This document shows positions 15,701 through 26,923 of a stretch of 45,367 nt of DNA, piece by piece. Made by a program: the position numbers and the translations under genes. Every line of letters begins with the position of its first letter. Within the stretch, counting starts at the first letter, position 1. The DNA comes from Campylobacteraceae bacterium (GTDB lineage: Bacteria; Campylobacterota; Campylobacteria; Campylobacterales; Campylobacteraceae): assembly GCA_031268335.1 (NCBI GenBank), contig JAIRXG010000008.1, positions 1 through 45,367 of the forward strand. Direction: 5' to 3'. The notes beneath the pieces were generated by a model. That model was not told the origin of the DNA. It was given only the letters and a program-made list of their open reading frames with translations, and made no database searches.

Positions 15701-17902
15701 ATGTCTTATATAGTATACACTAAAGTCGATGAGTCTCCGGCACTTGCCACATACTCTTTATTTCCCATAGTAAAAGCTTTGGGTAAAAAATGTAATGTGG
15801 ATTTTGAATTAAGAGATATATCTCTCTCCGGAAGGATTTTGAGTGCTTTTTTGAATTATCCCGATGATTTGGCATATTTGGGAAATCTTACCCAAAGCAA
15901 AGAGGCAAATATCATAAAGCTGCCCAATATTTCCGCCTCCATACCGCAATTAAGAGCCGCTATAAGCGAGCTTCAATCACAAGGTTATGATATTCCTGAT
16001 TTTTCCGAAAATCCGACAAATGCCGAAGAAGAAGAGATAAAAGCAAAATATTCAAAAATATTAGGCTCGGCAGTAAATCCCGTTTTGCGAGAAGGAAATT
16101 CCGATAGACGCGCGCCAAGAGCCGTTAAAAATTATGCAAAAAACAATCCTCATCAAATGGGTATATGGAAAAAAGAGTCAAAAAGTCATGTATCTTATAT
16201 GAATAGCGGTGATTTTTATGGGAGCGAGAATTCATATGTTTTACCAAATGAAGATGTTGTTTCTATTGAATTTATAAATAAAAACGGTGAAAAAAAGATA
16301 TTAAAAGCGGATTTGAAACTACAAAAAGGCGAAATTATAGACATATCATTCATGAACATAAAAGCTCTAAAAGAGTTTTTTTTGAAAGAGATTAGAGATG
16401 CGAAAGAAAAAGACGTGCTTTTTTCAGTTCATCTTAAAGCTACTATGATGAAAGTGTCCGACCCGGTAATATTCGGCGTTGCCGTTTTGGCGTTTTTTGA
16501 TAAGCTATTCAAAAAATACGGCGAAACACTTGGAAGACTCGGTGTGAATACAAATAACGGGCTTAGCGATTTGTATGCAAAAATTGCAAATTTATCCAAA
16601 GATGAAAAAGAAGCGATAGAAAAAGAAATATCTGAGATATACAAAGAACAACCGGATATTGCTATGGTGGATTCGGACAAAGGTATTACAAATTTACATT
16701 TTCCAAACGATATCATAGTTGACGCTTCAATGCCGGCAATGATTAGAGCAGGCGGTATTATGTGGGATAAAAACGGCGATAAAAAAGACGTTAAAGCCGT
16801 TATTCCGGATAGATGTTATGCAAAAATTTATCAAGCTGTAATCGAGGACTGCAAGGAAAACGGCGCACTTGACCCAAAAGTGATAGGAAGCGTGTCAAAT
16901 GTTGGACTTATGGCGCAAAAAGCTGAAGAATATGGCTCTCACAACAAAACTTTTATCATAGAAAACGATGGCTTGGTAGTCGTGAAAAATAGCAAAAACG
17001 AGACAATATTTGAGAGCAAAGTAGAAAAAGGCGATATATATAGAATGTGTCAAACAAAAGACGCTCCGATTCAAAATTGGGTAAAGCTTGCCGTAGAGCG
17101 CGCAAAAATTTCAAAAGTTCCAGCTATTTTTTGGTTGGATAGCGAAAGAGCACACGATAAAAGTTTAATAGTAAAAGTTAAAGAGTGTCTCAAGGGGTAT
17201 GATTTATCTGAAATTAATATAGATATTTTGTCTCCTGTGGAAGCTATCAAATTATCGCTTAAACGTATGCGCAAAGGCGAAGATACCATATCTGTAACGG
17301 GAAATGTTTTGAGGGATTATTTAACCGACCTTTTTCCTATATTGGAGCTTGGAACAAGTGCAAAAATGTTATCCATAGTGCCTTTAATGAATGGAGGAGG
17401 GCTGTTTGAAACGGGTGCCGGCGGTTCTGCTCCAAAACTTACGCAGCAATTATTAGAAGAAAATCATCTAAGATGGGACTCTTTGGGCGAATTTTTAGCT
17501 CTTTGTGCATCAATAGAATTTTTTGCGCAAAGTACGCGCAATGAAAAAGCAGCTATATTGGCAAAAACGCTTGACAGCGCAACTGAAGAGTTGTTGCAAA
17601 ACGGCAAATCTCCAAAATCAAAATGCGGCGAATTAGACAATCGCGGCAGCCATTTTTATCTAACACTTTATTGGACAAAAGCGCTTGCAAATCAAAAAGA
17701 CGATAAAAAACTTAGCGAATTTTTTGCGCCTTTGTATCAAAAGCTTTTACAAAATGAAGAAAAAATATTGCGTGAACTAGATAGTGTTCAAGGACAAAAA
17801 GCAGATATAGGCGGTTATTATCATCCAAATGATGAGAAAGCTTTTGCGCTGATGAGACCGAGCGAAACATTTAACCGTATCATAGATACTATAGGAGCAT
17901 AA
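15701..17902 (+). CDS. icd: Monomeric NADP-dependent isocitrate dehydrogenase
   Basis: About 733 residues, the size of the monomeric IDH-II enzyme, which decarboxylates isocitrate to 2-oxoglutarate and makes NADPH. The N-terminus [14 protein letters not shown] and internal [30 protein letters not shown] and [18 protein letters not shown] are characteristic. An ATG at 15680 is in frame, but AAAGG seven bases before the ATG at 15701, together with the family N-terminus MSYIVY, favours the later start. It is first of eight co-directional genes ending with oorC. There is no TACATGTA motif in this operon. Confidence 0.97.
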   Translation: MSYIVYTKVDESPALATYSLFPIVKALGKKCNVDFELRDISLSGRILSAFLNYPDDLAYLGNLTQSKEANIIKLPNISASIPQLRAAISELQSQGYDIPDFSENPTNAEEEEIKAKYSKILGSAVNPVLREGNSDRRAPRAVKNYAKNNPHQMGIWKKESKSHVSYMNSGDFYGSENSYVLPNEDVVSIEFINKNGEKKILKADLKLQKGEIIDISFMNIKALKEFFLKEIRDAKEKDVLFSVHLKATMMKVSDPVIFGVAVLAFFDKLFKKYGETLGRLGVNTNNGLSDLYAKIANLSKDEKEAIEKEISEIYKEQPDIAMVDSDKGITNLHFPNDIIVDASMPAMIRAGGIMWDKNGDKKDVKAVIPDRCYAKIYQAVIEDCKENGALDPKVIGSVSNVGLMAQKAEEYGSHNKTFIIENDGLVVVKNSKNETIFESKVEKGDIYRMCQTKDAPIQNWVKLAVERAKISKVPAIFWLDSERAHDKSLIVKVKECLKGYDLSEINIDILSPVEAIKLSLKRMRKGEDTISVTGNVLRDYLTDLFPILELGTSAKMLSIVPLMNGGGLFETGAGGSAPKLTQQLLEENHLRWDSLGEFLALCASIEFFAQSTRNEKAAILAKTLDSATEELLQNGKSPKSKCGELDNRGSHFYLTLYWTKALANQKDDKKLSEFFAPLYQKLLQNEEKILRELDSVQGQKADIGGYYHPNDEKAFALMRPSETFNRIIDTIGA

Positions 17903-17903
17903 G

Positions 17904-18842
17904 GTGAAAGTTTCTATCATCGGGGCTGGAAATGTAGGAGCAAGCGCTTGTTACCTTTTAATAGCCAAAGAGATATGTCAAAGCGTTATTTTGGTGGACA
18001 TCAATCACTCCATAGCGCAAGGCAAAGCGATAGACCTTCAACAAGCCTCAGTCGCGCTTGTCTCAACAACGAGAATTAAAACCTCGAATGACTATAAAGA
18101 TATAGAAAAGAGCGACATAGTTGTCATAACTGCCGGTGTTCCAAGGCGCGAAAATATGAGCAGAGAAGATCTTTTAAGTACAAATATCAAAATAATAAAC
18201 GAGATCGTTTCAAATATCAAAAAATTTGCCCCAAACGCCATCATTATCACCGTTTCAAATCCATTGGATGTGATGAATTATGCAGTATTAAAACTTAGCG
18301 GTTTTGAGAGGCGTAAAGTTATCGGTATGGGCGGTATTTTAGATAGTGCCAGGATGGCTCACGCTATCATCAAACGATTGGAAAATAAAAGCGAAATTGT
18401 AAACGCGTGTGTCATAGGCGCTCATGGCGAACAGATGTTACCTCTGTTATCTCATTCGTTTGTCGGCAAAAAAAGTGTTGACGAATTATTTGATAAGCGT
18501 ACATGTGAGGAGATTATTAACGATACGAAATTAGGCGGAGCAAAAATCGTGAAATTTTTGCAAACGTCTGCTTATTATGCACCTGCTGCTGCTATATGCA
18601 TACTTATTGAAGCGATACTGAAAAACAAAAAAGAGATGCTTACATGTTCGGCATATTTGGATGGCGAATACGGCATAAGCGGGGTTAGTATAGGTATTCC
18701 GGCAATAATAGGCAAAGGTGGAATCGAAAAAATCGAAGAGTTGCCTCTAAATAAAGAAGAACTTAAGATGTTGCATACAGCTGCGACAGAGTTAAAAGAG
18801 CAAATAGATATCGCGGATAAATTATTAAAGGAAAATGTATGA
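17904..18842 (+). CDS. mdh: NAD-dependent malate dehydrogenase
   Basis: 312 residues of the LDH/MDH family. The dinucleotide loop GAGNVGA is at 7-13, the NAD-selecting Asp lies in ILVDINHSIAQG, the substrate loop is GVPRRENMSREDLL with two Arg, and the catalytic His lies in VIGAHGEQMLPL. Arg at the substrate loop points to malate rather than lactate. It starts with GTG one base after the icd stop, with TAGGAG upstream, and overlaps sucC by 4 bases. Confidence 0.95.
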   Translation: MKVSIIGAGNVGASACYLLIAKEICQSVILVDINHSIAQGKAIDLQQASVALVSTTRIKTSNDYKDIEKSDIVVITAGVPRRENMSREDLLSTNIKIINEIVSNIKKFAPNAIIITVSNPLDVMNYAVLKLSGFERRKVIGMGGILDSARMAHAIIKRLENKSEIVNACVIGAHGEQMLPLLSHSFVGKKSVDELFDKRTCEEIINDTKLGGAKIVKFLQTSAYYAPAAAICILIEAILKNKKEMLTCSAYLDGEYGISGVSIGIPAIIGKGGIEKIEELPLNKEELKMLHTAATELKEQIDIADKLLKENV

Positions 18843-20011
18843 ATGTACACGAATATCAAGCAAAAGAGATATTAAGAAAGTATGGTGTTTCCACGCCAAA
18901 AGGATATATGGCTTTCAACATCTACGAAGCTGTGCAAAATGCTAAAGAACTTGGCGGCAGCGTTTGGGTGGTAAAAGCTCAAATTCACGCCGGAGGACGC
19001 GGACTTGGAGGAGGTGTAAAACTTGCAAGAAGTATCGACGAAGTGAAAAGTTTGACTAATCAAATGTTAGGATCCAAACTCATTACACATCAAACGACAA
19101 GCGAAGGAAAAGAGGTAAAAAAAGTTTACGTAGAAGAGGGAGTTGATATTAAACAAGAGTTTTATATCTCTATAGCGTTAAATCGCGCCCTTGAAATACC
19201 TATGATAATAGCTTCTTCAAGCGGTGGTATGGACATAGAAAAAGTTGCGCAAGATACACCTGAAAAAATTACAAAAATCTATATAGACCCAACCATAGGA
19301 TTTCAAAAATTTCATGGCAGAGAAGCGGCTTTCAAACTTGGATTATCCAAAGAAACAACGAATGATTTTGTAGAACTTATGTCAAATTTATATAAAGCCT
19401 ACGCCGAAAATGACGCCGATATGGTTGAAATAAATCCTTTAGTATTAACCGGAGAAAATAAATTTTTAGCGCTTGATGCAAAGATTAGTTTTGACGATAA
19501 CGCGCTTATGCGCCACAAAGATATAGAAACTTTAAGAGATTTCGACGAAGAAGATGAAGCCGAAATTGAAGCCAAACAGTTTAACCTATCTTATGTAAAA
19601 TTAAATGGAAATGTTGGCTGCATGGTGAATGGCGCTGGACTTGCAATGGCTACTATGGATATTATCAAATACGAAGGCGGAGAGCCCGCTAATTTTTTAG
19701 ATGTTGGCGGCGGTGCAAGTGCGCAAACTGTAGCCAAAGGATTTGAAATCATCTTAAAAGATAAAAATGTAAAAGCCATTTTTATCAACATTTTCGGTGG
19801 TATCGTAAGGTGTGACCGTGTGGCAAATGGTATTTTAGAAGCTGCAAAATTGACTCAAATAGACATTCCTGTTATCGTAAGGCTTGATGGAACAAATGCA
19901 AATGAAGCCAAAGAGATACTAAAAAACAGCGGCATAAAAAATGTAATCTCAGTATCAAATTTATCAGATGGTGCGAAAAAAGCCGTAAATATTGCAAAGG
20001 GTGATCAATGA
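18839..20011 (+). CDS. sucC: Succinate-CoA ligase beta subunit
   Basis: A 390-residue ATP-grasp protein that with SucD interconverts succinyl-CoA and succinate while forming ATP or GTP. The N-terminus [17 protein letters not shown] is diagnostic. [10 protein letters not shown] and the C-terminal [15 protein letters not shown] (CoA-ligase part) follow. It overlaps mdh upstream and sucD downstream by 4 bases each (ATGA), so the three proteins are translationally coupled. Confidence 0.97.
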   Translation: MNVHEYQAKEILRKYGVSTPKGYMAFNIYEAVQNAKELGGSVWVVKAQIHAGGRGLGGGVKLARSIDEVKSLTNQMLGSKLITHQTTSEGKEVKKVYVEEGVDIKQEFYISIALNRALEIPMIIASSSGGMDIEKVAQDTPEKITKIYIDPTIGFQKFHGREAAFKLGLSKETTNDFVELMSNLYKAYAENDADMVEINPLVLTGENKFLALDAKISFDDNALMRHKDIETLRDFDEEDEAEIEAKQFNLSYVKLNGNVGCMVNGAGLAMATMDIIKYEGGEPANFLDVGGGASAQTVAKGFEIILKDKNVKAIFINIFGGIVRCDRVANGILEAAKLTQIDIPVIVRLDGTNANEAKEILKNSGIKNVISVSNLSDGAKKAVNIAKGDQ

Positions 20012-20880
20012 GTATTTTAATAGACAAAAATACGAAAATAATAGTTCAAGGTTTTACAGGCAAAGAAGGTACTTTTCATAGCGAACAATGTTTGGCTTAC
20101 GGCTCTAAAATAGTAGGCGGTGTAACTCCAGGACGCAAAGGAGAGATACATCTTGGAAAGCCGGTATTTAATACGGTAAAAGAAGCCGTGGAAGCTACAA
20201 AAGCCGATACGAGCATGATATTTGTCCCTCCGTTATTTGCTGCGGACGCTATAATGGAAGCAGCCGATAGCGGCATAAAATTAGCCGTCGTCATAACAGA
20301 AGGAATTCCTGTAAAAGATATGATGAATGCCAAATTATACGCTACAAAAAAAGGTATGAAGATCATAGGTCCAAATTGCCCTGGAATAATAACAAGCGAA
20401 GAATGCAAAATCGGCATAATGCCCGGCTTTATCTTTAAAAAGGGCAATGTCGGTCTCATATCAAAATCAGGAACGCTAACTTATGAAGTTAGTAACCAAA
20501 TAGTGCAAGAGGGTCTTGGTATATCTACAGCTGTAGGAATAGGAGGAGATCCTATTATTGGGCTTGGTTATAAAGAGTTGCTGACCCTTTTTGAAAATGA
20601 CAAAGAGACAAAGGCTATAACTCTAATAGGAGAAATCGGAGGAACGCTAGAGATTGAAGCCGCCGAATTTATAAAAGCAAATGTTACAAAACCGGTAATA
20701 GCGTTTGTTGCCGGCGCAACTGCCCCAAAAGGCAAAAGAATGGGACATGCGGGCGCTATAGTGAATGGCGGAGGCGGAACGGCTGTTGAAAAAATGGAAG
20801 CTTTGGAAAAAGCTGGAGTAAATGTAGTAAAAACGCCGGCACTAATTGGTAAAAAGGTTGCGGAAATCTTAAACAACTGA
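20008..20880 (+). CDS. sucD: Succinate-CoA ligase alpha subunit
   Basis: 290 residues. The N-terminal CoA-binding fold shows [15 protein letters not shown] and [19 protein letters not shown] lies at 121-130. The phosphorylated active-site His is H247 in [10 protein letters not shown]. It is followed by a 55-base spacer with its own ribosome binding site for oorD and no visible terminator, so transcription probably continues. Confidence 0.97.
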   Translation: MSILIDKNTKIIVQGFTGKEGTFHSEQCLAYGSKIVGGVTPGRKGEIHLGKPVFNTVKEAVEATKADTSMIFVPPLFAADAIMEAADSGIKLAVVITEGIPVKDMMNAKLYATKKGMKIIGPNCPGIITSEECKIGIMPGFIFKKGNVGLISKSGTLTYEVSNQIVQEGLGISTAVGIGGDPIIGLGYKELLTLFENDKETKAITLIGEIGGTLEIEAAEFIKANVTKPVIAFVAGATAPKGKRMGHAGAIVNGGGGTAVEKMEALEKAGVNVVKTPALIGKKVAEILNN

Positions 20881-20935
20881 TATACTTTCAGCCATTTTTT
20901 GTAGTACAAAAGTAAGATAATAAGGAGAAAAGCGG

Positions 20936-21259
20936 ATGAGTTTTTTAACCCAGTCTGGAAATAAGGCATTGGTTTGGGTGGATATATCAAGATGCAAAGC
21001 TTGCGATATATGCGTTAGCTTGTGTCCGTCTGGCACTTTGGCAATGGTGCAAAATGTGAATTCCACACAAGGTAAGACTATAGAAGTAGTGGAGCCGGAT
21101 TCTTGCATAGGCTGTAGAGACTGCGAATTGCACTGTCCCGACTTTGCCATCTTTGTAGCCGAGCGTTCCGGCGAAATAAAATTTGCAAAACTAACAGAAG
21201 AGTCAAAAGCAAGAGCGCTTGCTATCAAAAACAATAAATTCAATAAAGTTGGTGTGTAA
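20936..21259 (+). CDS. oorD: 2-oxoglutarate:acceptor oxidoreductase, delta (ferredoxin) subunit
   Basis: 107 residues with two 4Fe-4S motifs: C20, C23, C26 and C30, then C57, C60, C63 and C67, each group ending in Cys-Pro. It carries electrons from OorAB, which oxidises 2-oxoglutarate to succinyl-CoA and replaces the NAD-linked dehydrogenase in Campylobacterota. AAGGAG precedes the ATG. It is followed after one base by oorA. Confidence 0.95.
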   Translation: MSFLTQSGNKALVWVDISRCKACDICVSLCPSGTLAMVQNVNSTQGKTIEVVEPDSCIGCRDCELHCPDFAIFVAERSGEIKFAKLTEESKARALAIKNNKFNKVGV

Positions 21260-21260
21260 T

Positions 21261-22391
21261 ATGTCAAGAATAATAGTTTCAAACGGCAATGAATTATGCG
21301 CTCATGCTGCAATGGATTGCGGTTGCAATTTTTTCGGCGGATATCCGATAACGCCTTCAAGCGAAATTGCACATGAAATGAGCGTATTGTTACCGACAAA
21401 AGGCGGTAAATTTATACAAATGGAGGATGAGATAGGCGGTATATCCGTAGCTTTAGGCGCTTCGATGAGCGGAGCCAAAGCTATGACTGCTACATCAGGT
21501 CCTGGAATTTCTCTAAAATCAGAACAGATAGGTTTGAGTTTTATTGCCGAAGTACCGATAGTGATAGTAAACGTTATGCGCGGCGGTCCGTCTACGGGAC
21601 TTCCTACGCGAGTATCTCAAGGCGATATAAACCAAGCAAAAGCCCCAAGTCATGGAGATTTTGCATCTATCGCGTTATGTCCCGGAAGTCTTGAGGAGGC
21701 TTATAGCGAAACCATAAGAGCGTTTAATCTATCCGAAAAATTTATGACGCCGGTTTTTTTACTGCTTGATGAAACGATAGGTCACATGCACGGAAAAGCT
21801 ATCTTGCCGGATATCGAAGAGATTAGAAAAAGTGTGATCAATCGTAAACAATTTGCGGGAAATCCGAAAGACTATAAGCCATATGGCGTTGAAAAAGACG
21901 AACCTGCTGTGCTAAATTCGTTTTTTACAGGTTACAAGTATCACATTACGGGTTTGCACCATGGACCTACGGGATTTCCGACGGAAGATGGCGCAATATG
22001 TCAAAACAATATTGAAAGATTAACAGGCAAAATCAATAATCGTAAAGATGAGATAGTAAAATACGAAAACTTCATGATTGACGATGCCGATATTCTTATC
22101 ATAGCTTACGGGAGCGTTTCAAGAAGTGCAAAAGAGGCTATTGTCAAACTTCGCCGCGAGGGAGTAAAAGCGGGATTATTTAGACCGATTACTTTATGGC
22201 CGAGTCCGGCGGAGGAGCTTTTGAGACTTGGCAAAAAATTTAAAAAGATATTGGTTGCCGAATTAAATATGGGGCAATATGCAAGCGAGATAGAGCGTGC
22301 TATGAAAAGGGATTTTGAAACTTTGCAAAAAGCAAACGGTCGTCCGCTAACTCCGCAAGAGTTCATCGCAAAAATCAAAGGAATGAAATAA
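21261..22391 (+). CDS. oorA: 2-oxoglutarate:acceptor oxidoreductase, alpha subunit
   Basis: About 376 residues from the ATG at 21261; a start at 21219 would overlap oorD and add a non-family leader. It has the pyruvate:ferredoxin-oxidoreductase-type fold: GNELCAHAAMDCGC, FFGGYPITPSSEIA, then MTATSGPGISLKSEQIG and MRGGPSTGLPT. It forms the catalytic core with OorB. Its stop and the oorB start share one base (TAATG). Confidence 0.96.
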   Translation: MSRIIVSNGNELCAHAAMDCGCNFFGGYPITPSSEIAHEMSVLLPTKGGKFIQMEDEIGGISVALGASMSGAKAMTATSGPGISLKSEQIGLSFIAEVPIVIVNVMRGGPSTGLPTRVSQGDINQAKAPSHGDFASIALCPGSLEEAYSETIRAFNLSEKFMTPVFLLLDETIGHMHGKAILPDIEEIRKSVINRKQFAGNPKDYKPYGVEKDEPAVLNSFFTGYKYHITGLHHGPTGFPTEDGAICQNNIERLTGKINNRKDEIVKYENFMIDDADILIIAYGSVSRSAKEAIVKLRREGVKAGLFRPITLWPSPAEELLRLGKKFKKILVAELNMGQYASEIERAMKRDFETLQKANGRPLTPQEFIAKIKGMK

Positions 22392-23224
22392 TGGCTTTTA
22401 ATTATAATGAATACTTGAGAACCGATAAAATGCCAACTCTTTGGTGTTGGGGTTGCGGCGACGGCGTTATTTTAAAATCGGTCATTAGAGCGATAGGAAA
22501 AGTCGGTTGGGATATGAATGATGTATGCGTGGTATCCGGTATTGGCTGTAGCGGGCGATTCAGTTCTTATATCAATTGCAATACGGTGCATACTACGCAT
22601 GGACGCGCTATTGCTTATGCAACCGGTATAAAGCTTGCAAACCCCTCTAAGCACGTTATTGTTGTAACGGGAGACGGAGACGGACTCGCTATAGGCGGAA
22701 ACCACACTATACATGGCTGCAGAAGAAACATTGACCTAAATCATATATTGATAAATAACTTTATATACGGTCTTACAAATTCTCAAACTTCGCCTACAAC
22801 TCCGCAAGGTATGTGGACTGTTACCGCACAATACGGCAATATAGACCCGACTTTTGACGCGGCAAAACTTGCAAGCGCAGCTGGGGCTACATTTGTAGCG
22901 AGAGAGAGCGTATTGGATCCTAAAAAAATAGAAAAAACGCTTGCTGAGGGTTTTTCTCATAAAGGGTATTCGTTTTTTGATATTTTTTCAAATTGCCATA
23001 TAAATTTAGGAAGAAAAAACAAAATGGGCGAAGCTATACTGAATCTGCAGTGGATAGAGGGCAGAATTGTGTCTAAGAACAGATTTGACCAACTAACAGA
23101 CGAAGAGAAAAAAGGCAAATTTCCAACAGGAATTTTAAAACACGAGACCGACAAAATAGAGTATTGCGAAGCGTATGATAAAGTTATAGAAGCAGCGCAA
23201 AACAAAACTGTCGTCAAGTTTTAA
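22391..23224 (+). CDS. oorB: 2-oxoglutarate:acceptor oxidoreductase, beta (TPP-binding) subunit
   Basis: 277 residues. It binds thiamine diphosphate: the GDGD start of the metal/TPP motif is at 94-97 (VTGDGDGLAIGGNH), with conserved cysteines in WCWGCGDG and GIGCSGRF. ThDP-dependent cleavage of 2-oxoglutarate occurs at the A/B interface. It is followed by an 11-base gap carrying AAAGGAG before oorC. Confidence 0.96.
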   Translation: MAFNYNEYLRTDKMPTLWCWGCGDGVILKSVIRAIGKVGWDMNDVCVVSGIGCSGRFSSYINCNTVHTTHGRAIAYATGIKLANPSKHVIVVTGDGDGLAIGGNHTIHGCRRNIDLNHILINNFIYGLTNSQTSPTTPQGMWTVTAQYGNIDPTFDAAKLASAAGATFVARESVLDPKKIEKTLAEGFSHKGYSFFDIFSNCHINLGRKNKMGEAILNLQWIEGRIVSKNRFDQLTDEEKKGKFPTGILKHETDKIEYCEAYDKVIEAAQNKTVVKF

Positions 23225-23235
23225 AGGAGTATCTC

Positions 23236-23790
23236 ATGGAAAGACAATTGCGATTTGTTGGGGTCGGCGGACAAGGCGTTATATTAGCGGGCGAAATTTT
23301 AGCAGCAGCAAAGATAGAAGAGGGCGGTTATGGTATAAAAGCTTCGACTTATACATCTCAAGTAAGAGGCGGTCCGACAAAAGTGGATATCATACTTAGT
23401 GAAAATGAAATACTGTTTCCTTATGCCAATGAGGGTGAAATAGAATTTATGTTAGCAACCGCGCAAGTAAGTTATAATCAATTTAAAGACGGTGTAAAAG
23501 ACGGAGGGATTATAGTAGTTGAGCCAAATCTCGTAACTCCTACGCAAGACGATAAAAAAAGATGGAATATTTATGAAATTCCGATTATAACGATAGCAAA
23601 AGAAGAGGTTGGCAATGTCGTAACTCAATCAGTAGTGGCACTCGCTATCACTATAGAAATGACAAAAGTTTTAGATAATAAAATTGTCGAAGAGGTTATG
23701 CTCTCAAAAGTTCCTGAAAAAGTCAAAGCGGCAAATAAAAAAGCTTATGAGCTTGGCATTAAATATGCGCAAAAAGCGCTTTTAGGATAA
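23236..23790 (+). CDS. oorC: 2-oxoglutarate:acceptor oxidoreductase, gamma subunit
   Basis: 184 residues, the gamma-domain family (FVGVGGQGVILAGEIL, then STYTSQVRGGPTKVDIILS). It completes the four-subunit OOR. It is the last gene of the operon; the strong hairpin 23791-23832 begins at the very next base. Confidence 0.95.
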   Translation: MERQLRFVGVGGQGVILAGEILAAAKIEEGGYGIKASTYTSQVRGGPTKVDIILSENEILFPYANEGEIEFMLATAQVSYNQFKDGVKDGGIIVVEPNLVTPTQDDKKRWNIYEIPIITIAKEEVGNVVTQSVVALAITIEMTKVLDNKIVEEVMLSKVPEKVKAANKKAYELGIKYAQKALLG

Positions 23791-23832
23791 TGCCAAAAAG
23801 AGAGAGAATAAAAAACTTCTCTCTTTTTGGCA
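23791..23832 (+). terminator. Strong hairpin terminator of the TCA operon
   Basis: TGCCAAAAAGAGAGA (23791-23805) pairs perfectly with TCTCTCTTTTTGGCA (23818-23832): a 15-bp stem and 12-base loop starting right after the oorC stop. The T-run is part of the stem, and only a short T stretch follows. Confidence 0.8.
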
Positions 23833-24372
23833 AATTTTTAAGATTTGTGTACAAAAAACAACTATTTCAACCAATAAATCATAATCAAAAGTGTTGGAAA
23901 TCAAATCTTTTTTATTGAAAATTCTATATTTGGTATTGCCCGAAATCCAGTATGGCTATTATAATCACCAAACAATCAATTCGACAATTGCAGCTGCCCG
24001 CTATTGTATCGTACCTATAATGTTTACATGTAAGCCAGAAACTATTGTCTTTTGTATTGCCTAACAACCGACTTTAATTCAATTGCAAGATAATTGCATA
24101 CTTCCAAATAAATAAGCAAATTGTTTGGCTTCTGTCCAATTATTTTTGTTCTCATCATTTCAAAAGCACATGTAAGAATTACTTCCCAATCTCCATGTAA
24201 AGCATAATATATACCAAAAATCTCAAATTTAGACATTTTTGACTTCCATTGTTGAGCTGAGAAAAATCATTACCCACATGTATAATTTTTACATGCAAAC
24301 ATATATATTGGTATTTTGTATACAAATCTCAAAAATACTCACATCAAAATAAAAGTTAAAAAACAAAGCAAG
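23833..24372. other. Long spacer between oorC and the TonB receptor, rich in ACATG words
   Basis: A/T-rich and without a confident gene. It holds TACATGTA at 24025-24032 and two more ACATGT words (24168, 24276), plus CATGTA...TACATG as a small inverted repeat at 24277-24295. A 64-codon minus-strand frame (24042-24236) has a GGAAG-like site 8 bases before its ATG, but its composition is not distinctive and I recognise no family; it may be chance. Confidence 0.5.
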
Positions 24373-24414
24373 CTTACATGCAAAGAGCAGCCTTTTAAGC
24401 TCTTTACATGTAAG
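24373..24414 (-). terminator. 16-bp hairpin terminator of the TonB-dependent receptor gene
   Basis: CTTACATGCAAAGAGC (24373-24388) pairs with GCTCTTTACATGTAAG (24399-24414) with one C-A mismatch and a 10-base loop. On the minus strand it starts 10 bases after the receptor stop and is followed by a T-rich run, so it is a good intrinsic terminator. Each arm carries the TTACATG word; the right arm holds a full TACATGTA. Confidence 0.75.
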
Positions 24415-24423
24415 TAAATCCAA

Positions 24424-26923
24424 TCAAAATTCATATCGCAAATCAGCGTAAAATTGTCTGCCCATCGAGTATTCTTCTGTAAATGCCGTGGCACTGCTTG
24501 TATAACTTGCATCATTTTTGCGATTTAAAATATTTAGGATTTCAACTCCAAATGTAAGTTTATTGCCCTTTATATTCAAGTCATAATTAGCAGACAAATC
24601 CACATTAAACGTATCGCCGTATTTTTTAAGCTCATACTCTCTTGTTTGCAAGCCATTCGGGTCTGTCAATCCCGTATTTGAGATAAATTTCAATCCATAT
24701 CCTCCTTGTTGATACCTAAAAGCCGTATTTAAACGCAAATTGTCTATATGTATAAAATGTGCATATGCAATAACCCAAGGCGAATTAAATTGCGATGAGG
24801 GAAGTTCTTCAGTTAAAATCAAACCGCCGTTATATGTTACATGTGTAGGAGAATATGTGCCGCTGTTGGACGCAAAACTGTTAAAGCCTATATGATTATT
24901 TTTTGTAATTGACCTTGTTGCCGAAAATTCTGATAAATGCTTGGTATTTTTTATCGCATAATCTTTTGAGGCAGCAAATGTGAGTCCCCAATAATCTGTT
25001 TTGCCATCATTTGTATTTTCATAGCGAAACGTTCCGCCGCTATTCTCGTATTTTGTTTTTATCTGATTTTTATATTTTCTATTTACAAAATCTGTTTTAA
25101 ACAATATATCGCGGTAATTAAAAGCTGCTCCAAAGCTAAATTCATCGGAATACGGCGTTTTCAAATCGCCAATATTGTAAGTGGAAGGATACGTTACCGA
25201 ATACGTCCAATTATCATCCCAAGAATTCCTACTATAACCTTCGGTGCTAAATTTATAAAGAGCATATCCTAATATCTGAGTACCGTAATATCTATTGTAT
25301 CCTCCATGGATATTTAAAATTTCATCGTTAAAAACGTCAGCATTTGCAAAAAATCTGGGAGCAATGTCAACATTATCCGTCAAACTATCGGTTGAGATTC
25401 TAATGCCCGGACGCAAAGTAAATCTCTCAAAACTTATATCATCTTCCAAAAACAGAGCTGCCGTGAAATAATCTTTAGACTTTCTGTGCGGTATATATTC
25501 ATATTTATTTTTTGTCCATTGCTCGCCTGATAATACGCCGTTTTCTTTGTTTCCGCTTGAAGAAGCATTTTTTTGCGGAGTATAAAAATATGTAGAACCG
25601 TCATATTTTGATTTTGATTTTGTAAATTCGGTCTCAATGCCCACTTTTACATCATGTTCCAAATCGCCTGTTTTTATCTCGTCAAAATACAGCGCGCTTT
25701 TTAAACCAAAATCCATTTTACTTTGCTGTTGATTTCCTCTTGAGCCCTCCACGGAATTATTTCGGCTATTTCCCCAATTTGTAGAACCAAGAGGGTCGCT
25801 TAGCCAAGCATAATATAGATTTTTAGCGTTGTCTTGAGCTGTCTGTGTTTGCTTAAAACTCAATGTATTTTTAGATGTCCCAAATTTAAGAGAATTTTGC
25901 ATATTATAAATAATATTTAATCCTCCTCCTTTGACATCATAATCCGAATCTCTTGAACCTGCGGAAAACAGAGTTTGCGTGTAAGGTGCATAAACGGCTG
26001 TCAAATCAGCTTCAAAATCGTCCAATTTGTAAGTGTTGAGTTTTAAAAGAAGATTTTCATTGTCTCTATATTGAATGCGGCGTTCTTTGTATAGCGAATT
26101 GTCGGGATTTATCATATTGTATTCCGACCAAAGAGGAATTTTTGAGCGTTGTTTTGCCATAACTTAAAATAAGTCCCAAATAGTCGTTTACAGGACCGTT
26201 GAATGCTACATTGTACTCATATTTATTAAATTCGGGTTGGTATCTTTCATTTGTAGCGTAGGCGGTATTTTTTTGAGTTTCGCTCAAATGATATTTTGCC
26301 CAACTATCTTTTGTATATCTAAAATTGCTCATCATGTGCCATCTATCCATTTGGGCATTTTTTAGTTTTGCGTCCACAACGCCGCCCGTGAAGCTTCCGT
26401 ATTCGGCTGATATGGCTTCAGTATAAACTGATATACTATCCACTAAGGATGTGTCCAAAAACAAAGATTGTGCTTCTGAGGATGGAAAATCGCTAAACGC
26501 ATTATTTTCCAATCCGCCGGGATTTATATTGTTATTATTGCTCACACCATTTATCATAAAATTGTTTTCATAATGCATAGAACCGCGAATAGAGACTTTA
26601 GGAGGAGCTATCTCGCCGCCTCTTGCCGAACTTCTGGAGTTTTGTGAAAATTGAATGTTTGAATTTGAACGCAAAGCGTCTGTTATGGAATTTGTGGGTG
26701 TTGGGGTATTTGCAATCTTTTCACCGTTTACAACATAACCATCTACGATAGGTGTATTTTTTGCGACTTTCACCTTTACTTCATCCAAAAGTATTGGCGT
26801 CTCACTGCCTATCGTATGTAAAACTATTGTTTGGTTGCCGTTTTCGGCGTTTATTTGAGCAAAAATATTTGTACAAACAAACAAAGTTAAACTTGCAAAA
26901 ACTATTTTTTTTGATAAAATCAC
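24424..26923 (-). pseudogene. TonB-dependent outer-membrane receptor, broken by one frameshift
   Basis: Two overlapping frames together read as one receptor of about 830 residues. The N-terminal part starts with GTG (26921-26923) behind a strong AAGGAGGG and has a signal peptide ending near FAQ. A TonB-box-like and plug region follows (TDALRSNSNIQFSQ, PKVSIRGSMHYENNFMINGV). The C-terminal part is a barrel of alternating strands ending in GRQFYADLRYEF, with the expected final Phe. The frames join near 26139-26143: on the minus strand TLK in the first frame continues as KIPLWSE in the second if the run of five A residues were four. The substrate is unknown; iron-siderophore or another metal complex is usual. 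The gene is inactive as written, unless the indel is a sequencing error or a switch. Confidence 0.85.
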
